Source of the DNA: Candidatus Schekmanbacteria bacterium
GTDB taxonomy: Bacteria > CSSED10-310 > JACPHN01
Assembly (NCBI GenBank): GCA_016188575.1
Contig: JACPHN010000012.1
Span: 9,452 to 73,451 of the forward strand
Direction of reading: 5' to 3'
DNA length: 64,000 bases
Shown here: piece after piece, positions 1-7,616 of the stretch
How positions within the stretch are numbered: the stretch's first letter is position 1
Layout of the letters: each line of letters begins with the position of its first letter
Made by a program: the position numbers and the translations under genes
The notes under the pieces: model-generated
The model's input: only the letters and a program-made list of their open reading frames with translations
Told to the model about the DNA's origin: nothing
Database searches by the model: none

Positions 1-268
1 GAGCAGCACCACGGTCGCGACGTGGCGTGCCACTGGTATTTCTCGGAAAGAGCCGGTATCATGGTTGACGTGGGGTGCCGCGCGGCCCGTGGTTTCGGAG
101 GGGCAGGATGCGGGTGATCGAGCACCATATCCTGGTCTTGTGCGCCGGGCAGGCCGTGGGCGCGGACGCCGCTGCCGCTATGATGGGCTCCGCGGGCGGC
201 CAGGCTCAGAGTGTCGGCTGGCCACCGCGAAACGGGGCGATCTTTCAGTTCTCAGCGAGAGGGAGAGC

Positions 269-1636
269 ATGTGGGGACGTAGCGCACTTGTAATTTCTAT
301 TGGTTTCCTTTTGTTCCTGTCCGCCGTTAGAAACCTGGACGCCGCTCCTCTCGACGCCCGGTTCACCTACCAGGGGTACCTCACGGACGGCGGCCTCGCC
401 GCCAACGGAGCCTACGATCTGACGTTTTCGCTGTTCGACGCGAGCGCGGACGGGAACCAGATCGCTTCCACCGTCACCGTGGCCGATGTGACCGTCACAA
501 ATGGCACCTTCTCGACGGCGCTCGATTTCGGCGCCGGCGCGTTCACGGGTGATGAGCGCTTCCTGGAAATCGCCGTCAGACAGGGCGCAAGCTCGGGAGC
601 ATACACCCCACTTTCGCCGCGCCATCGACTGGATGCCACGCCCCACGCTCAGTTTGCCATCTCGGCCAACAGTGTGCCGTGGAGCGGCGTATCCGGCGTG
701 CCAGCGGACCTGGCCGACGGTGACAATGACACGACCTACGCCGCTGGCCAGGGGTTGGCTCTGTCCGCAGGTGAGCTCAGCGCGTCGTTCGGCGGCACCG
801 GCAGCGCGACCTCCGTGGCGCGCAGTGACCACGACCACGCCGGTACCTACGCGGACTCCGGTCACGATCACGACGCGAGCTACTACACGGAGACCGAGCT
901 CAACACCAGTGGAGCTGGAGGCCAGGTGCACTGGAACAATCTCACCAGCGTGCCGTCCGGCCTTGCCGACGGCGACCAGGACACCACGTATTCGGCGGGC
1001 AACGGACTGACTTTGACCGGCACGACGTTCGCCGTCAGCTTTGCCGGCACCGGCGCCGCCACTACTGCCGCGCGCAGCGACCACGACCACAACTCCAGCT
1101 ACTATACGGAGTCCGAGTCCGATTCACGCTTTGTCAACGCGACCGGCGACACCATGACGGGTAACCTCACGGTTCCAAAGGTGGCCTATTCCACTCCCCG
1201 CACGTGCTACTTTTCCGTCAGCGGTGAGCACTTCGTCACGTGGACGAATTCCAACTACAGCAGTGGCGGTGGGAACGGCGGCGCGAACGGCCTGACGGGC
1301 CAGGATCACCTCGTCGCCGCGGCAAGCTTCCCGCAAGGTGCGGTGATAACACAGCTCAAGCTCTACTACTACGATACGAGCGCTAATAATAATTTGACTG
1401 GTCGTCTGCTGTGCCTCTATTTTACAGGAGGGTACTCAATCCCAGCCACTGCTTATAGCTCAGGCTCCACTGGCTATGGTTCAAGCAGTACTGCGGCACC
1501 TTATACTATAGATAACACTGTACAGGCATGCTCCGTCGATGTTTTTCCTACCAGCGGAAACTGGGATGATGGAGGGAGCTATTCTCTAAAAGTCATGGGC
1601 GCCGTCATTACGTATACTGTATCCGAGGCGGACTAG
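269..1636 (+). CDS. Exported fibre-like protein with HxH tail-fibre motifs
   Basis: The start was chosen at the ATG preceded by a GAGAGGGAGAG purine tract; an upstream in-frame extension has no ribosome-binding site and no signal peptide. The 455-residue product begins with a hydrophobic signal segment (about residues 5-22) ending near DAAPLDARF. Residues about 20-130 resemble the N-terminal region often found in exported bacterial fibre proteins (FTYQGYLTDGG...YDLTFSLFDA). Two copies of a module with ARSDHDH followed by a SYYTE-type motif occur at about residues 190-215 and 270-290. HxH modules of this kind occur in phage tail fibres and bind metal in trimeric stalks (family knowledge). The last 85 codons are much more AT-rich and Ser/Tyr/Asn-rich than the rest. 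Secretion to the surface or medium is inferred; the function is unknown. Confidence 0.75.
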   Translation: MWGRSALVISIGFLLFLSAVRNLDAAPLDARFTYQGYLTDGGLAANGAYDLTFSLFDASADGNQIASTVTVADVTVTNGTFSTALDFGAGAFTGDERFLEIAVRQGASSGAYTPLSPRHRLDATPHAQFAISANSVPWSGVSGVPADLADGDNDTTYAAGQGLALSAGELSASFGGTGSATSVARSDHDHAGTYADSGHDHDASYYTETELNTSGAGGQVHWNNLTSVPSGLADGDQDTTYSAGNGLTLTGTTFAVSFAGTGAATTAARSDHDHNSSYYTESESDSRFVNATGDTMTGNLTVPKVAYSTPRTCYFSVSGEHFVTWTNSNYSSGGGNGGANGLTGQDHLVAAASFPQGAVITQLKLYYYDTSANNNLTGRLLCLYFTGGYSIPATAYSSGSTGYGSSSTAAPYTIDNTVQACSVDVFPTSGNWDDGGSYSLKVMGAVITYTVSEAD

Positions 1637-1741
1637 GCAATTCTTGAAGGCATTAACGAGGACGATGGTTACGGCTGAGCCCTGCCGTGACCATCCTTTC
1701 TGAAGTCGCTTGCTGAGTAGGGCGAGTAAGGAGGCTGAGCA

Positions 1742-2275
1742 ATGAAGAGCTCACGAAATTTCCCGTCAGTGTTACTTGTGCTGAGTGTTTTTCTGGCTGT
1801 TGCCGCCGCGGCTACTGCTTTTGCATCCGACACTACGGAGATCAAGACTGATCAGGGTGCGCAGGTGCAGGTGTCGGAGGATGGAAGCGTAAATCTCAGC
1901 GCCGGTGGGAACCAGGTCAAAGTGGACGCTGGAAGCGTCGAATTGTCCGGCGATAGCGAGGCTCCGGCGACCAGCACGGGCGCGGGCGCAACTCTGGCCA
2001 TCGACGGCACGGGCAAGAAAATCGTCCATACATGTGACGCAACTCACGCTCGGGCGATCGAGCTGTCGGGCTCAGGTCAGGCCCTCGAGCTCAAAGGCGA
2101 GTGTGAGCGGCTTGAAGTTTCGGGCACCAACAACACAGTGACCGCGGAGGCGCTGGGCGCGATCGAAGTGTCCGGAGTCGCCAACAAGGTCGCCTACAAG
2201 AAGGGCCTGGCGGAAAAGCTGCCGAAGATCGAGCAGTCCGGCTTGAATAACTCAGTGACGCAAATCACGGAGTAG
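1742..2275 (+). CDS. Exported DUF3060 protein
   Basis: The 177-residue product has a clear Sec signal peptide (hydrophobic core LLVLSVFLAVAAAATAFA, residues about 11-28). The mature part matches the DUF3060 pattern: repeated short strands of the SGxxNxV type (ELSGSGQALELKG, EVSGTNNTVTAEA, EVSGVANKVAYKKG, QSGLNNSVTQI), which should stack as a small beta-solenoid. One Cys pair (HTCDATHA and KGECERL) could form a disulfide. A GGAGG-like tract precedes the ATG. It lies 105 bp downstream of the fibre-like gene in the same direction, so both may encode envelope components, but co-transcription is not shown. The function of DUF3060 is not known. Confidence 0.8.
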   Translation: MKSSRNFPSVLLVLSVFLAVAAAATAFASDTTEIKTDQGAQVQVSEDGSVNLSAGGNQVKVDAGSVELSGDSEAPATSTGAGATLAIDGTGKKIVHTCDATHARAIELSGSGQALELKGECERLEVSGTNNTVTAEALGAIEVSGVANKVAYKKGLAEKLPKIEQSGLNNSVTQITE

Positions 2276-2369
2276 CGCCGCCGGCGGCACTGCGACCTGC
2301 GCACGGTCGCGAGGACGCTGGCAAGCAGAGGTGGAGACGGCGAGTCGTCCCGGCGCAGCAGGCGCGGGA

Positions 2370-3542
2370 TCACTCGTCGAATTCGTGGCCGTCCACTTCC
2401 ACTCCCGTGGCCAGCCATCGCTTGGCCGCCTCGCGGCCTGCTTCATACATGGCTGTCATCGCCTCTCGCTCGAAGTAGAGATACGATCCGGCGTCGAATA
2501 GATAACCGGGTCGCGGGCGAATCTCGCGGAAAAGATTAACGCGATCGAGGCTTAGCTCGGGAACCAGCGCCGCCAGTGCGTTTCGGTCCAGCAATAGCTT
2601 CCGATCGATATTGTACGCGTTTTCCAGAAACGCATCCGCCAGGCGCTCAATGGCCCCGCCGAAGGTTGCCAGCGAGTCGCCGTTCTTGTGCTCGCGAACT
2701 GTGACCAGTACGGGGACGATACGCCGGGCGCCGAGCGATACCGCCGGGGCCAGCGGGGTATTCACCAGGAGGCCGCCATCCCAAAGCTCCCGCCGGCCAA
2801 TCCTTACGGGATTGAAGAGAACCGGAATCGAGGCACTTGCAATGATCATGTCGAGCGAGATCGTTGGGCTGTAGAGGTAGTGCCGGGCAGCGGCCGCATC
2901 GCGTTTCTTGGGCGGGTAGTTGACGATGCGGACGACGCCGCCGTCTTTGGCGTCCACCGTGTTGATGGCCAGTCGTGTCGTCGTTTGCTTCAGCTCAGGA
3001 GCGCCAATGGCGCGCTGCAACCGAATCCGCAGCTCATCCGTATTGAACAGGTACGAAGCGCGGATGTGCTCGAGAATGAAGCTGATCGTGTCGAAGCGCG
3101 CCGTCATGAGATATTGGAGCAGCAGCGCGCAACACTCGCTCGGCAAGTACCATCGGTGCTTCGCGAACAGCCGGCGCAGAATCGATATCTCGCGGGCACG
3201 CTTGCTGAGCGGGCGCGTGGGTTCGATGAGCAAGACCTCCTTCAGCGCTTGGAGGAGGGTGGCGAAGAAGGAGTGATTGGCGATCACCGGCGGGTCGTCG
3301 GCCAGCTCAAGCCAGAAGCTCAGCATCTGGTCCGGATCAAGGCCGGCGGCGATAAGCGCGCCGTTCAGGGCTCCGGCCGAGGTCCCACTCACCACTTCAG
3401 GCGCCCTCTCCAGACCCCGGGGATCGCGGCGCAAGACTTCGTACACGCCGACCTGAAACGCCCCCCGTGCGCCACCACCGGACAAGACCAGACCGATCGG
3501 CTGGTCTTCGTTTGCTCGCAAGTCCACATCCGCCTGGCGCAT
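2370..3542 (-). CDS. Patatin-like phospholipase (RssA-type)
   Basis: Predicted lipid acyl hydrolase with a Ser-Asp dyad. The sequence shows the oxyanion loop GGGARGAF (about residue 24), the nucleophile elbow GTSAG (about residue 54) and the DGG motif carrying the catalytic Asp (about residue 240), in the order expected for patatins. There is no signal peptide, so it is probably cytoplasmic or membrane-associated. The start used is the ATG with a perfect GGAGGAGG eight bases upstream, giving 390 residues; a 24-residue longer form is possible but has no such site. Substrate is unknown. It is transcribed opposite to the upstream DUF3060 gene, and the two genes converge within 95 bp. Confidence 0.88.
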   Translation of the reverse strand: MRQADVDLRANEDQPIGLVLSGGGARGAFQVGVYEVLRRDPRGLERAPEVVSGTSAGALNGALIAAGLDPDQMLSFWLELADDPPVIANHSFFATLLQALKEVLLIEPTRPLSKRAREISILRRLFAKHRWYLPSECCALLLQYLMTARFDTISFILEHIRASYLFNTDELRIRLQRAIGAPELKQTTTRLAINTVDAKDGGVVRIVNYPPKKRDAAAARHYLYSPTISLDMIIASASIPVLFNPVRIGRRELWDGGLLVNTPLAPAVSLGARRIVPVLVTVREHKNGDSLATFGGAIERLADAFLENAYNIDRKLLLDRNALAALVPELSLDRVNLFREIRPRPGYLFDAGSYLYFEREAMTAMYEAGREAAKRWLATGVEVDGHEFDE

Positions 3543-3719
3543 CCGTTGTGCCTCCTCCGCTTCTCTGCCCAACCGTGGGAACGCCACCTCAGCCGCACTG
3601 TATATACCGCGCACCTCGGACCCAGCCGTCTACGATACATCGCCGCGCCGCTCCCGGCAAGGAGGCTTGGCGGCGATCATGGTCGCGCCAAGCAGCGCGG
3701 TTGTCGCAAAGCCGTGGAG

Positions 3720-3980
3720 TCAGGCCACCGTCAAGACCGGCCGCGCATTGCGCCAGTACCCGCAGACGACGCGGTCGCAATATGCCACGTGGGTCTCTCC
3801 GCTCGCGTCGCGCGCGACGGCCAGAATGCTTACCCCGCACGCGGGGCACCGCTCGGTGGATGCGAGGCCGCTCGCGCCGGTGCGCGCGGCGTGCTCGAGC
3901 GATAGCCTCCAGAAGTACTGAATCCGCAGGCGGTTCAGCGTCCTCGCTTCGAATAGGCTTCGTTGTGAGTATCGCACCAT
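3720..3980 (-). CDS. Small zinc-ribbon-like protein
   Basis: This 86-residue frame ends with two Cys pairs, CPACG at about residues 45-49 and YCDRVVCGYW at about 67-76, spaced as in a one-zinc ribbon. The N-terminal part is basic and aromatic (RYSQRSLFEARTLNRLRIQYFW). It sits between two other minus-strand genes. The frame is open further upstream, but that extension is low-complexity and overlaps the EF-hand gene, so I start at the ATG before RYSQRS. The ribosome-binding site is weak. It is a plausible real small gene of unknown function; the evidence is the paired cysteines and lack of a better frame. Confidence 0.45.
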   Translation of the reverse strand: MVRYSQRSLFEARTLNRLRIQYFWRLSLEHAARTGASGLASTERCPACGVSILAVARDASGETHVAYCDRVVCGYWRNARPVLTVA

Positions 3981-4080
3981 CGTTTTCGAACCGGACTTGC
4001 TGCAGAGGCCGGCAAAAGCGTAGCATTGCTGGGCACACGAAATCCAGCCGGCCACGCGACCGTCACCGGCTGGCAGCAGC

Positions 4081-5070
4081 CTAGATGGAGGAGGGGGCAT
4101 GCAGACTCCGCCGCTTTGCAATCTGTGTGACCGCGGCGTACCATTCTGACCACGAGAGCGTGCGATTCGCGACACTCGCGCCGCGCTGATCGGTGTCAAC
4201 GGCATCCAGGGCAAGCCGCGCCGCCAATTGGGCCACGAGCTCTCGATGAGCGACCTTGGTGGGAAGCTGTCGATGGGCACTGTCGCGAAGCTCCTTGAAC
4301 GAGAGGCGGCCGTCTCGATTCGCCGCATCGATCCGGTCGAACTGGCGCCGCGCCGCCGCACGCACCTGCTCAACGGAGGATGTCTTCCCAACTCCGGGCG
4401 CCAGCGTTTGCAGGATGCGTAGCTCAAACGTTTGAAATTCGTTCCAGGTGACCCGGCCGTCGCCGTTCTTGTCCAGCTCTTTCAGCAGCGCCGCCGCCGC
4501 GCCATCCAACTTCTTCCCGCGAAACCATTCTCCCTCAGCGAAGCGAAGATCTCGATCGAGATACCGGCGCAGCTCGGCAAGGCCAAAGGTCTGATTTGCG
4601 GTTTTCGCTCCGCGCGAGCCGGCCCCAAGAATCCTGTTGAAAACTCGTCCTACTGGACCATTGACGGACTGTCCGGGATTGGTCGTGGCACAGTTTCCAC
4701 TCACCGATTGAGGCTCCCCAGCGCTTTCGGGTGCTCTGGCGGGCTCGCCGCTGGCTGGTGTCGAGCCGGAGCTTTCCTTCTCGAGCCGCGACCCGGCCAC
4801 CGGCGTGGGGCGTGAGGACCGGGCTGCCAGGGCGCTGACATCGACAGCATGCCGCTGGGCGGCTGCGTTCGCAGCGGCCCCGTGCGGCCTGCCAACAGCA
4901 GTGAGCAGCCCAAGCTGCTCTCGCTGCTGAGGGAGCGCAGCGTCCTCCCTGATCAGCTCCACGCCGGCGGCGGTGAGTGGCGCGATGCCCCTGATGGGCT
5001 CCGGCGACACGGGTTCCTCGCCAATACGATGATAGTAGTGTCCTGCGGCAGTGATGGCACGAGTGATCAT
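4081..5070 (-). CDS. EF-hand calcium-binding protein
   Basis: The C-terminal half carries EF-hand loops. LDKNGDGRVTWNEF (about residue 210) is a canonical 12-residue calcium loop, IDAANRDGRLSFKEL (about 258) is a near-canonical second one, and VDTDQRGASVANRTLSWSEW is a stretched, possibly degenerate third one. The N-terminal half (about residues 1-140) is Ala/Pro/Ser-rich and probably disordered. No convincing signal peptide is seen with this start. The start is uncertain: I use the ATG with GGAG seven bases upstream; a GTG 75 bases earlier lacks a ribosome-binding site. The role is unknown; calcium sensing or buffering is inferred from the loops only. Confidence 0.7.
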   Translation of the reverse strand: MITRAITAAGHYYHRIGEEPVSPEPIRGIAPLTAAGVELIREDAALPQQREQLGLLTAVGRPHGAAANAAAQRHAVDVSALAARSSRPTPVAGSRLEKESSGSTPASGEPARAPESAGEPQSVSGNCATTNPGQSVNGPVGRVFNRILGAGSRGAKTANQTFGLAELRRYLDRDLRFAEGEWFRGKKLDGAAAALLKELDKNGDGRVTWNEFQTFELRILQTLAPGVGKTSSVEQVRAAARRQFDRIDAANRDGRLSFKELRDSAHRQLPTKVAHRELVAQLAARLALDAVDTDQRGASVANRTLSWSEWYAAVTQIAKRRSLHAPSSI

Positions 5071-5298
5071 CTTCATGCTCCGTGGTGATGACAGTTTGCT
5101 CGCGGTTTCTGGGGGGATTACGACAGAGGTCGGTGGCGTATTCACAGGGTCGCGTCTTGGTCAGCGACACTCAGGGCCGAGGCAATGGACAGACGCTTGA
5201 CTTCGGCCGCAGGCAAGCCATACGAATGGCCAGCAAGGTGACGCGACCTCGTGTCTGCCCCCCTTTTTTCCGGAAGTGCAATGGTTCGCGGTGGTTTC

Positions 5299-5877
5299 AT
5301 GGAAACGCAGTGGAAATGTGGACGTGTACATATCCTGGCGGCCATAGCAGCGGCACTTGCCGCCGCGGCGCTCATGACCCCGGAACCGGAGCAGAGCGCG
5401 CTGACGGCGTGGTTTTTCCCGGGTGCCCCCGGCGCCAGCGCATCTCCTTCCGCTCGGCGCGTTTCCGGCTCCGCTGGCTACCGGGAGCTGCGCGGCGCGC
5501 TACTGGCGCAACTTGATCGGCTACCGGTCAAGGAGCAGGACGGTAGCGAGCGACCTGTCGTGCTGAGCCCGACCGCGATCGCCGGCGATTACGTCGGCGT
5601 TGTCGCGCCGCCGCTGAGCGGCCAGACTGCGCAGCAGCAGCTCGAGGCACTGGATGAGATGACCGCTGCACCGATCGAGAAGCTCATTTCGCTGTTTCCG
5701 GATCTGCGCGAGTCGGGTGACGGCACCGCGGCCGACCGCGAAGTGATGGCGCGAGCGCGGGTAGCGGCTCTCGTAGCGTTGCTCGAGCTTGACGGCCACC
5801 GCACCCGGGCGGCGCGGGCAAGTGGCTTCGAGCCGCGCGAAGCCGTAGCCGGCACCGGCAACTCCCCGCCGCAATAA
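5299..5877 (+). CDS. Hypothetical exported or membrane-anchored protein
   Basis: A 192-residue protein with one N-terminal hydrophobic segment (HILAAIAAALAAAALM, about residues 11-26), which may be an uncleaved signal anchor. The rest is soluble and mostly helical (QQQLEALDEMTAAPIEKLI), with no cysteines after the N-terminus and no domain I recognise. The start used is the second in-frame ATG, directly before the hydrophobic segment; neither start has a strong ribosome-binding site. It is divergent from the EF-hand gene (229 bp between starts) and is followed by a small GC hairpin and repeat copy A. Function unknown. Confidence 0.6.
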   Translation: METQWKCGRVHILAAIAAALAAAALMTPEPEQSALTAWFFPGAPGASASPSARRVSGSAGYRELRGALLAQLDRLPVKEQDGSERPVVLSPTAIAGDYVGVVAPPLSGQTAQQQLEALDEMTAAPIEKLISLFPDLRESGDGTAADREVMARARVAALVALLELDGHRTRAARASGFEPREAVAGTGNSPPQ

Positions 5878-5919
5878 GGCCAATGGCGCCAGCGCGCCGC
5901 CTTGGCGGGCGATCGGAAG

Positions 5920-6053
5920 GCTCCCGGATTCGTCACCTGCAGGCTGTGCGAAAAGCACATCACGAAGACGCCGCACCTCACCTCCCCCCGCACGCGGAGG
6001 GAGGGTGGGGGGCGCTGAGGCGCAGATGCGGACCGGCGGTGGATCCAGGGAGC
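5920..6053 (+). repeat. Dispersed palindromic repeat, copy A
   Basis: About 134 bp bounded by imperfect inverted ends, GCTCCCGGATTCGTCACC on the left and GGCGGTGGATCCAGGGAGC on the right. The middle contains CATCACGAAGAC followed by a strong G/C hairpin (CTCACCTCCCCCCGC pairing with GGAGGGAGGGTGGGG). Copies B and C have the same order of elements and nearly the same length. It is intergenic and has no coding capacity. It resembles small non-autonomous palindromic elements found between genes in many high-GC genomes. Confidence 0.75.
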
Positions 6054-6064
6054 TTCGGGTCTCC

Positions 6065-6093
6065 TTGACACCAGCCTCATCCGGTGGTATAAT
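6065..6093 (+). promoter_or_regulatory. Consensus sigma-70 promoter
   Basis: A perfect TTGACA is followed after 17 bp by a perfect TATAAT. This is the best housekeeping promoter visible in the window. Transcription should start near 6100, giving a leader of about 230 nt before rsgA that contains a 7-bp hairpin (GCGTAGC with GCTACGC) and a 19-codon ORF. Confidence 0.85.
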
Positions 6094-6099
6094 CGAGTT

Positions 6100-6290
6100 T
6101 ATTCTCGCGTAGCTTTCATCTGCTACGCCCCGCATGACCTCATACCTCGGGAAAGGAGGCTGTTTATGGTGCGCAGAGAATATGCAGGATTCGCCCCCAG
6201 CCTCGTATCGAGGTCGGTGCGCTAACCGGGGTCTTGCGCCCACTGATGCGGTGGGAATACACATTCCGGTTCGCGGCTCCGGCTTTCGCC
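6100..6290 (+). ncRNA. Candidate structured RNA or leader upstream of rsgA
   Basis: The stretch from the consensus promoter to the rsgA start is not explained by a conserved protein. It can form several local helices: GCGTAGC/GCTACGC, CCTCG/CGAGG and CCCAC/GTGGG. It contains a ribosome-binding-like AAAGGAGG. Fragments such as GTCTTGCGCCCAC remind me of 6S RNA, and the length is about right for 6S. I could not build the long closed duplex that defines 6S, so the identity is only a hypothesis. Alternatives are a simple 5' leader or a regulatory uORF. Confidence 0.3.
6166..6225 (+). CDS. 19-codon small ORF with strong ribosome-binding site
   Basis: An ATG preceded by GGAAAGGAGG with seven-base spacing opens a 19-codon frame (MVRREYAGFAPSLVSRSVR) ending in TAA. 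It lies about 65 nt downstream of the predicted start of the consensus promoter and about 100 nt before rsgA. The peptide is basic and has no recognisable domain. It could be a leader peptide or a chance frame inside a structured RNA. Confidence 0.25.
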   Translation: MVRREYAGFAPSLVSRSVR

Positions 6291-6327
6291 ATTCATGACA
6301 TGTTCGCTGAACCGGAGTGTACTCGAA

Positions 6328-7409
6328 TTGGATCTCACCAATCTGGGCTGGTGCCCGCAGTTTTGCTCGCAGTTCGACACCTTTCGCGCTGAAGGATTCC
6401 TCCCGGCGCGGATTGGGTGTGAGTATCAGCACATCTACACCATTTTCAGTGACGCCGGCATCCTCTCCGCGCGCGTCTCGGGCCGCTTCCGTCATCGCGC
6501 CGATGATCGCTCGGATTTTCCCGTAGTCGGCGATTGGGTTGCGGTCGAGCTCTCGAGCCTCCGCGATCAAGCAACCATCCATGCGACTCTACCGCGGCGA
6601 ACTTCCGTTTGCCGAAAAGTCGCGCCGGCAACGTGACCGATCGCCAGGTCATCGTCGCCAACATCGACGTGCTTTTCATCGTCTGCGCACTCGACTTCGA
6701 CTTCAACATCAGAAGGATCGAGCGATATCTCGCCGTTGCCCGCGAAAGTGGCGCCGAGCCTGTCGTCGTCCTCAACAAGGCCGACCTCGTCGCCGACCCG
6801 GCCGCATTCGTGCAAAAGGTCTCGCAGACCGCTCCCGAAGCGCCGGTTCTCGTCATGTCCGCCCTGGAGGGAGCGGGAATCGACCAGCTTGGTCACTACT
6901 TGAGCCGTGGCAAGACCGGTGCTCTGCTCGGATCGTCGGGCGTTGGAAAATCGACCATCCTCAACAGCATGATGGGGCTGGAGCTTCAGGAAACCAACTC
7001 CGTGCGGAGCTCGGATGGGCGCGGCCGCCACACCACCACGTCGCGCGCCCTCGTGCCCTTGCAAAACGGCGGTGCCATCATCGACAACCCGGGCATGCGG
7101 GAAGTTCAAGTGTGGTGCGAAGACGAGAGCATAGACGCCGTCTTCGACGACATCGAGGCGCTCTCCGAGGACTGTCGATTCAGCGATTGCTCGCATACTG
7201 TCGAACCGGGGTGCGCGATTCTCGCCGCCGTGGGCGCCGGAGCAATCGATGGGGAACGCCTCGGGAACTATCGGAAACTCCAGCGCGAAGCGGCGTTCCT
7301 GGCACGCCGCCAGGACCAGCGCGCAAGGCTGGACGAAAAAAGGCGTGTCAAGCAGATCACCAAGCGGTTCGAGCGCCGAGCTCGATCGGCCAACCGGGGC
7401 GGCGCGTAA
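6328..7409 (+). CDS. rsgA: RsgA ribosome-assembly GTPase, broken by a -1 frameshift
   Basis: RsgA is a circularly permuted GTPase that acts in late 30S subunit maturation. The N-terminal OB part (LGWCPQF...PVVGDWVAV...LPRRTSVCRK) is in one frame to about 6618. The rest continues in the -1 frame: NKADLV (G4), GSSGVGKST (G1), GRHTTT (G2), DNPGMRE (G3), and a zinc knuckle CRFSDCSHTVEPGC. Adding one A to the AAAA run at 6617-6620 restores a single protein of about 360 residues. As written, the first frame stops at 6636. The lesion may be a sequencing error, a true mutation, or slippage of tRNA-Lys on A-AAA. The start is taken as the TTG with GGAG ten bases upstream, since family members begin close to the LGW motif; an ATG at 6295 is the alternative. 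Confidence 0.8.
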
Positions 7410-7616
7410 GCACCGCCGGCCGCTAGCCCGCCGGTGGACGCCCCGCGCCGCCGGCGGCCCCGGCGGCTGCCGATCGCCGGTCACATACGGGGCCGGCTTC
7501 CCCAAGCGATGCAGCACGGACAACAGTTGCGCCTTGGCACCCGATAACTGTTCCGAAAATACCCCGCTCGTAAACGCGAGAGAAAAGCCACGCCAGGCGA
7601 GGAAAGGAATCTACCG

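Noticed and set aside
3543-3614. 24-residue longer patatin
   Set aside because: The downstream ATG has a perfect ribosome-binding site at ideal spacing; the longer form has none.
5920-6053. CRISPR array
   Set aside because: The palindromic copies are single and dispersed, with no regular repeat-spacer spacing; no cas gene is present.
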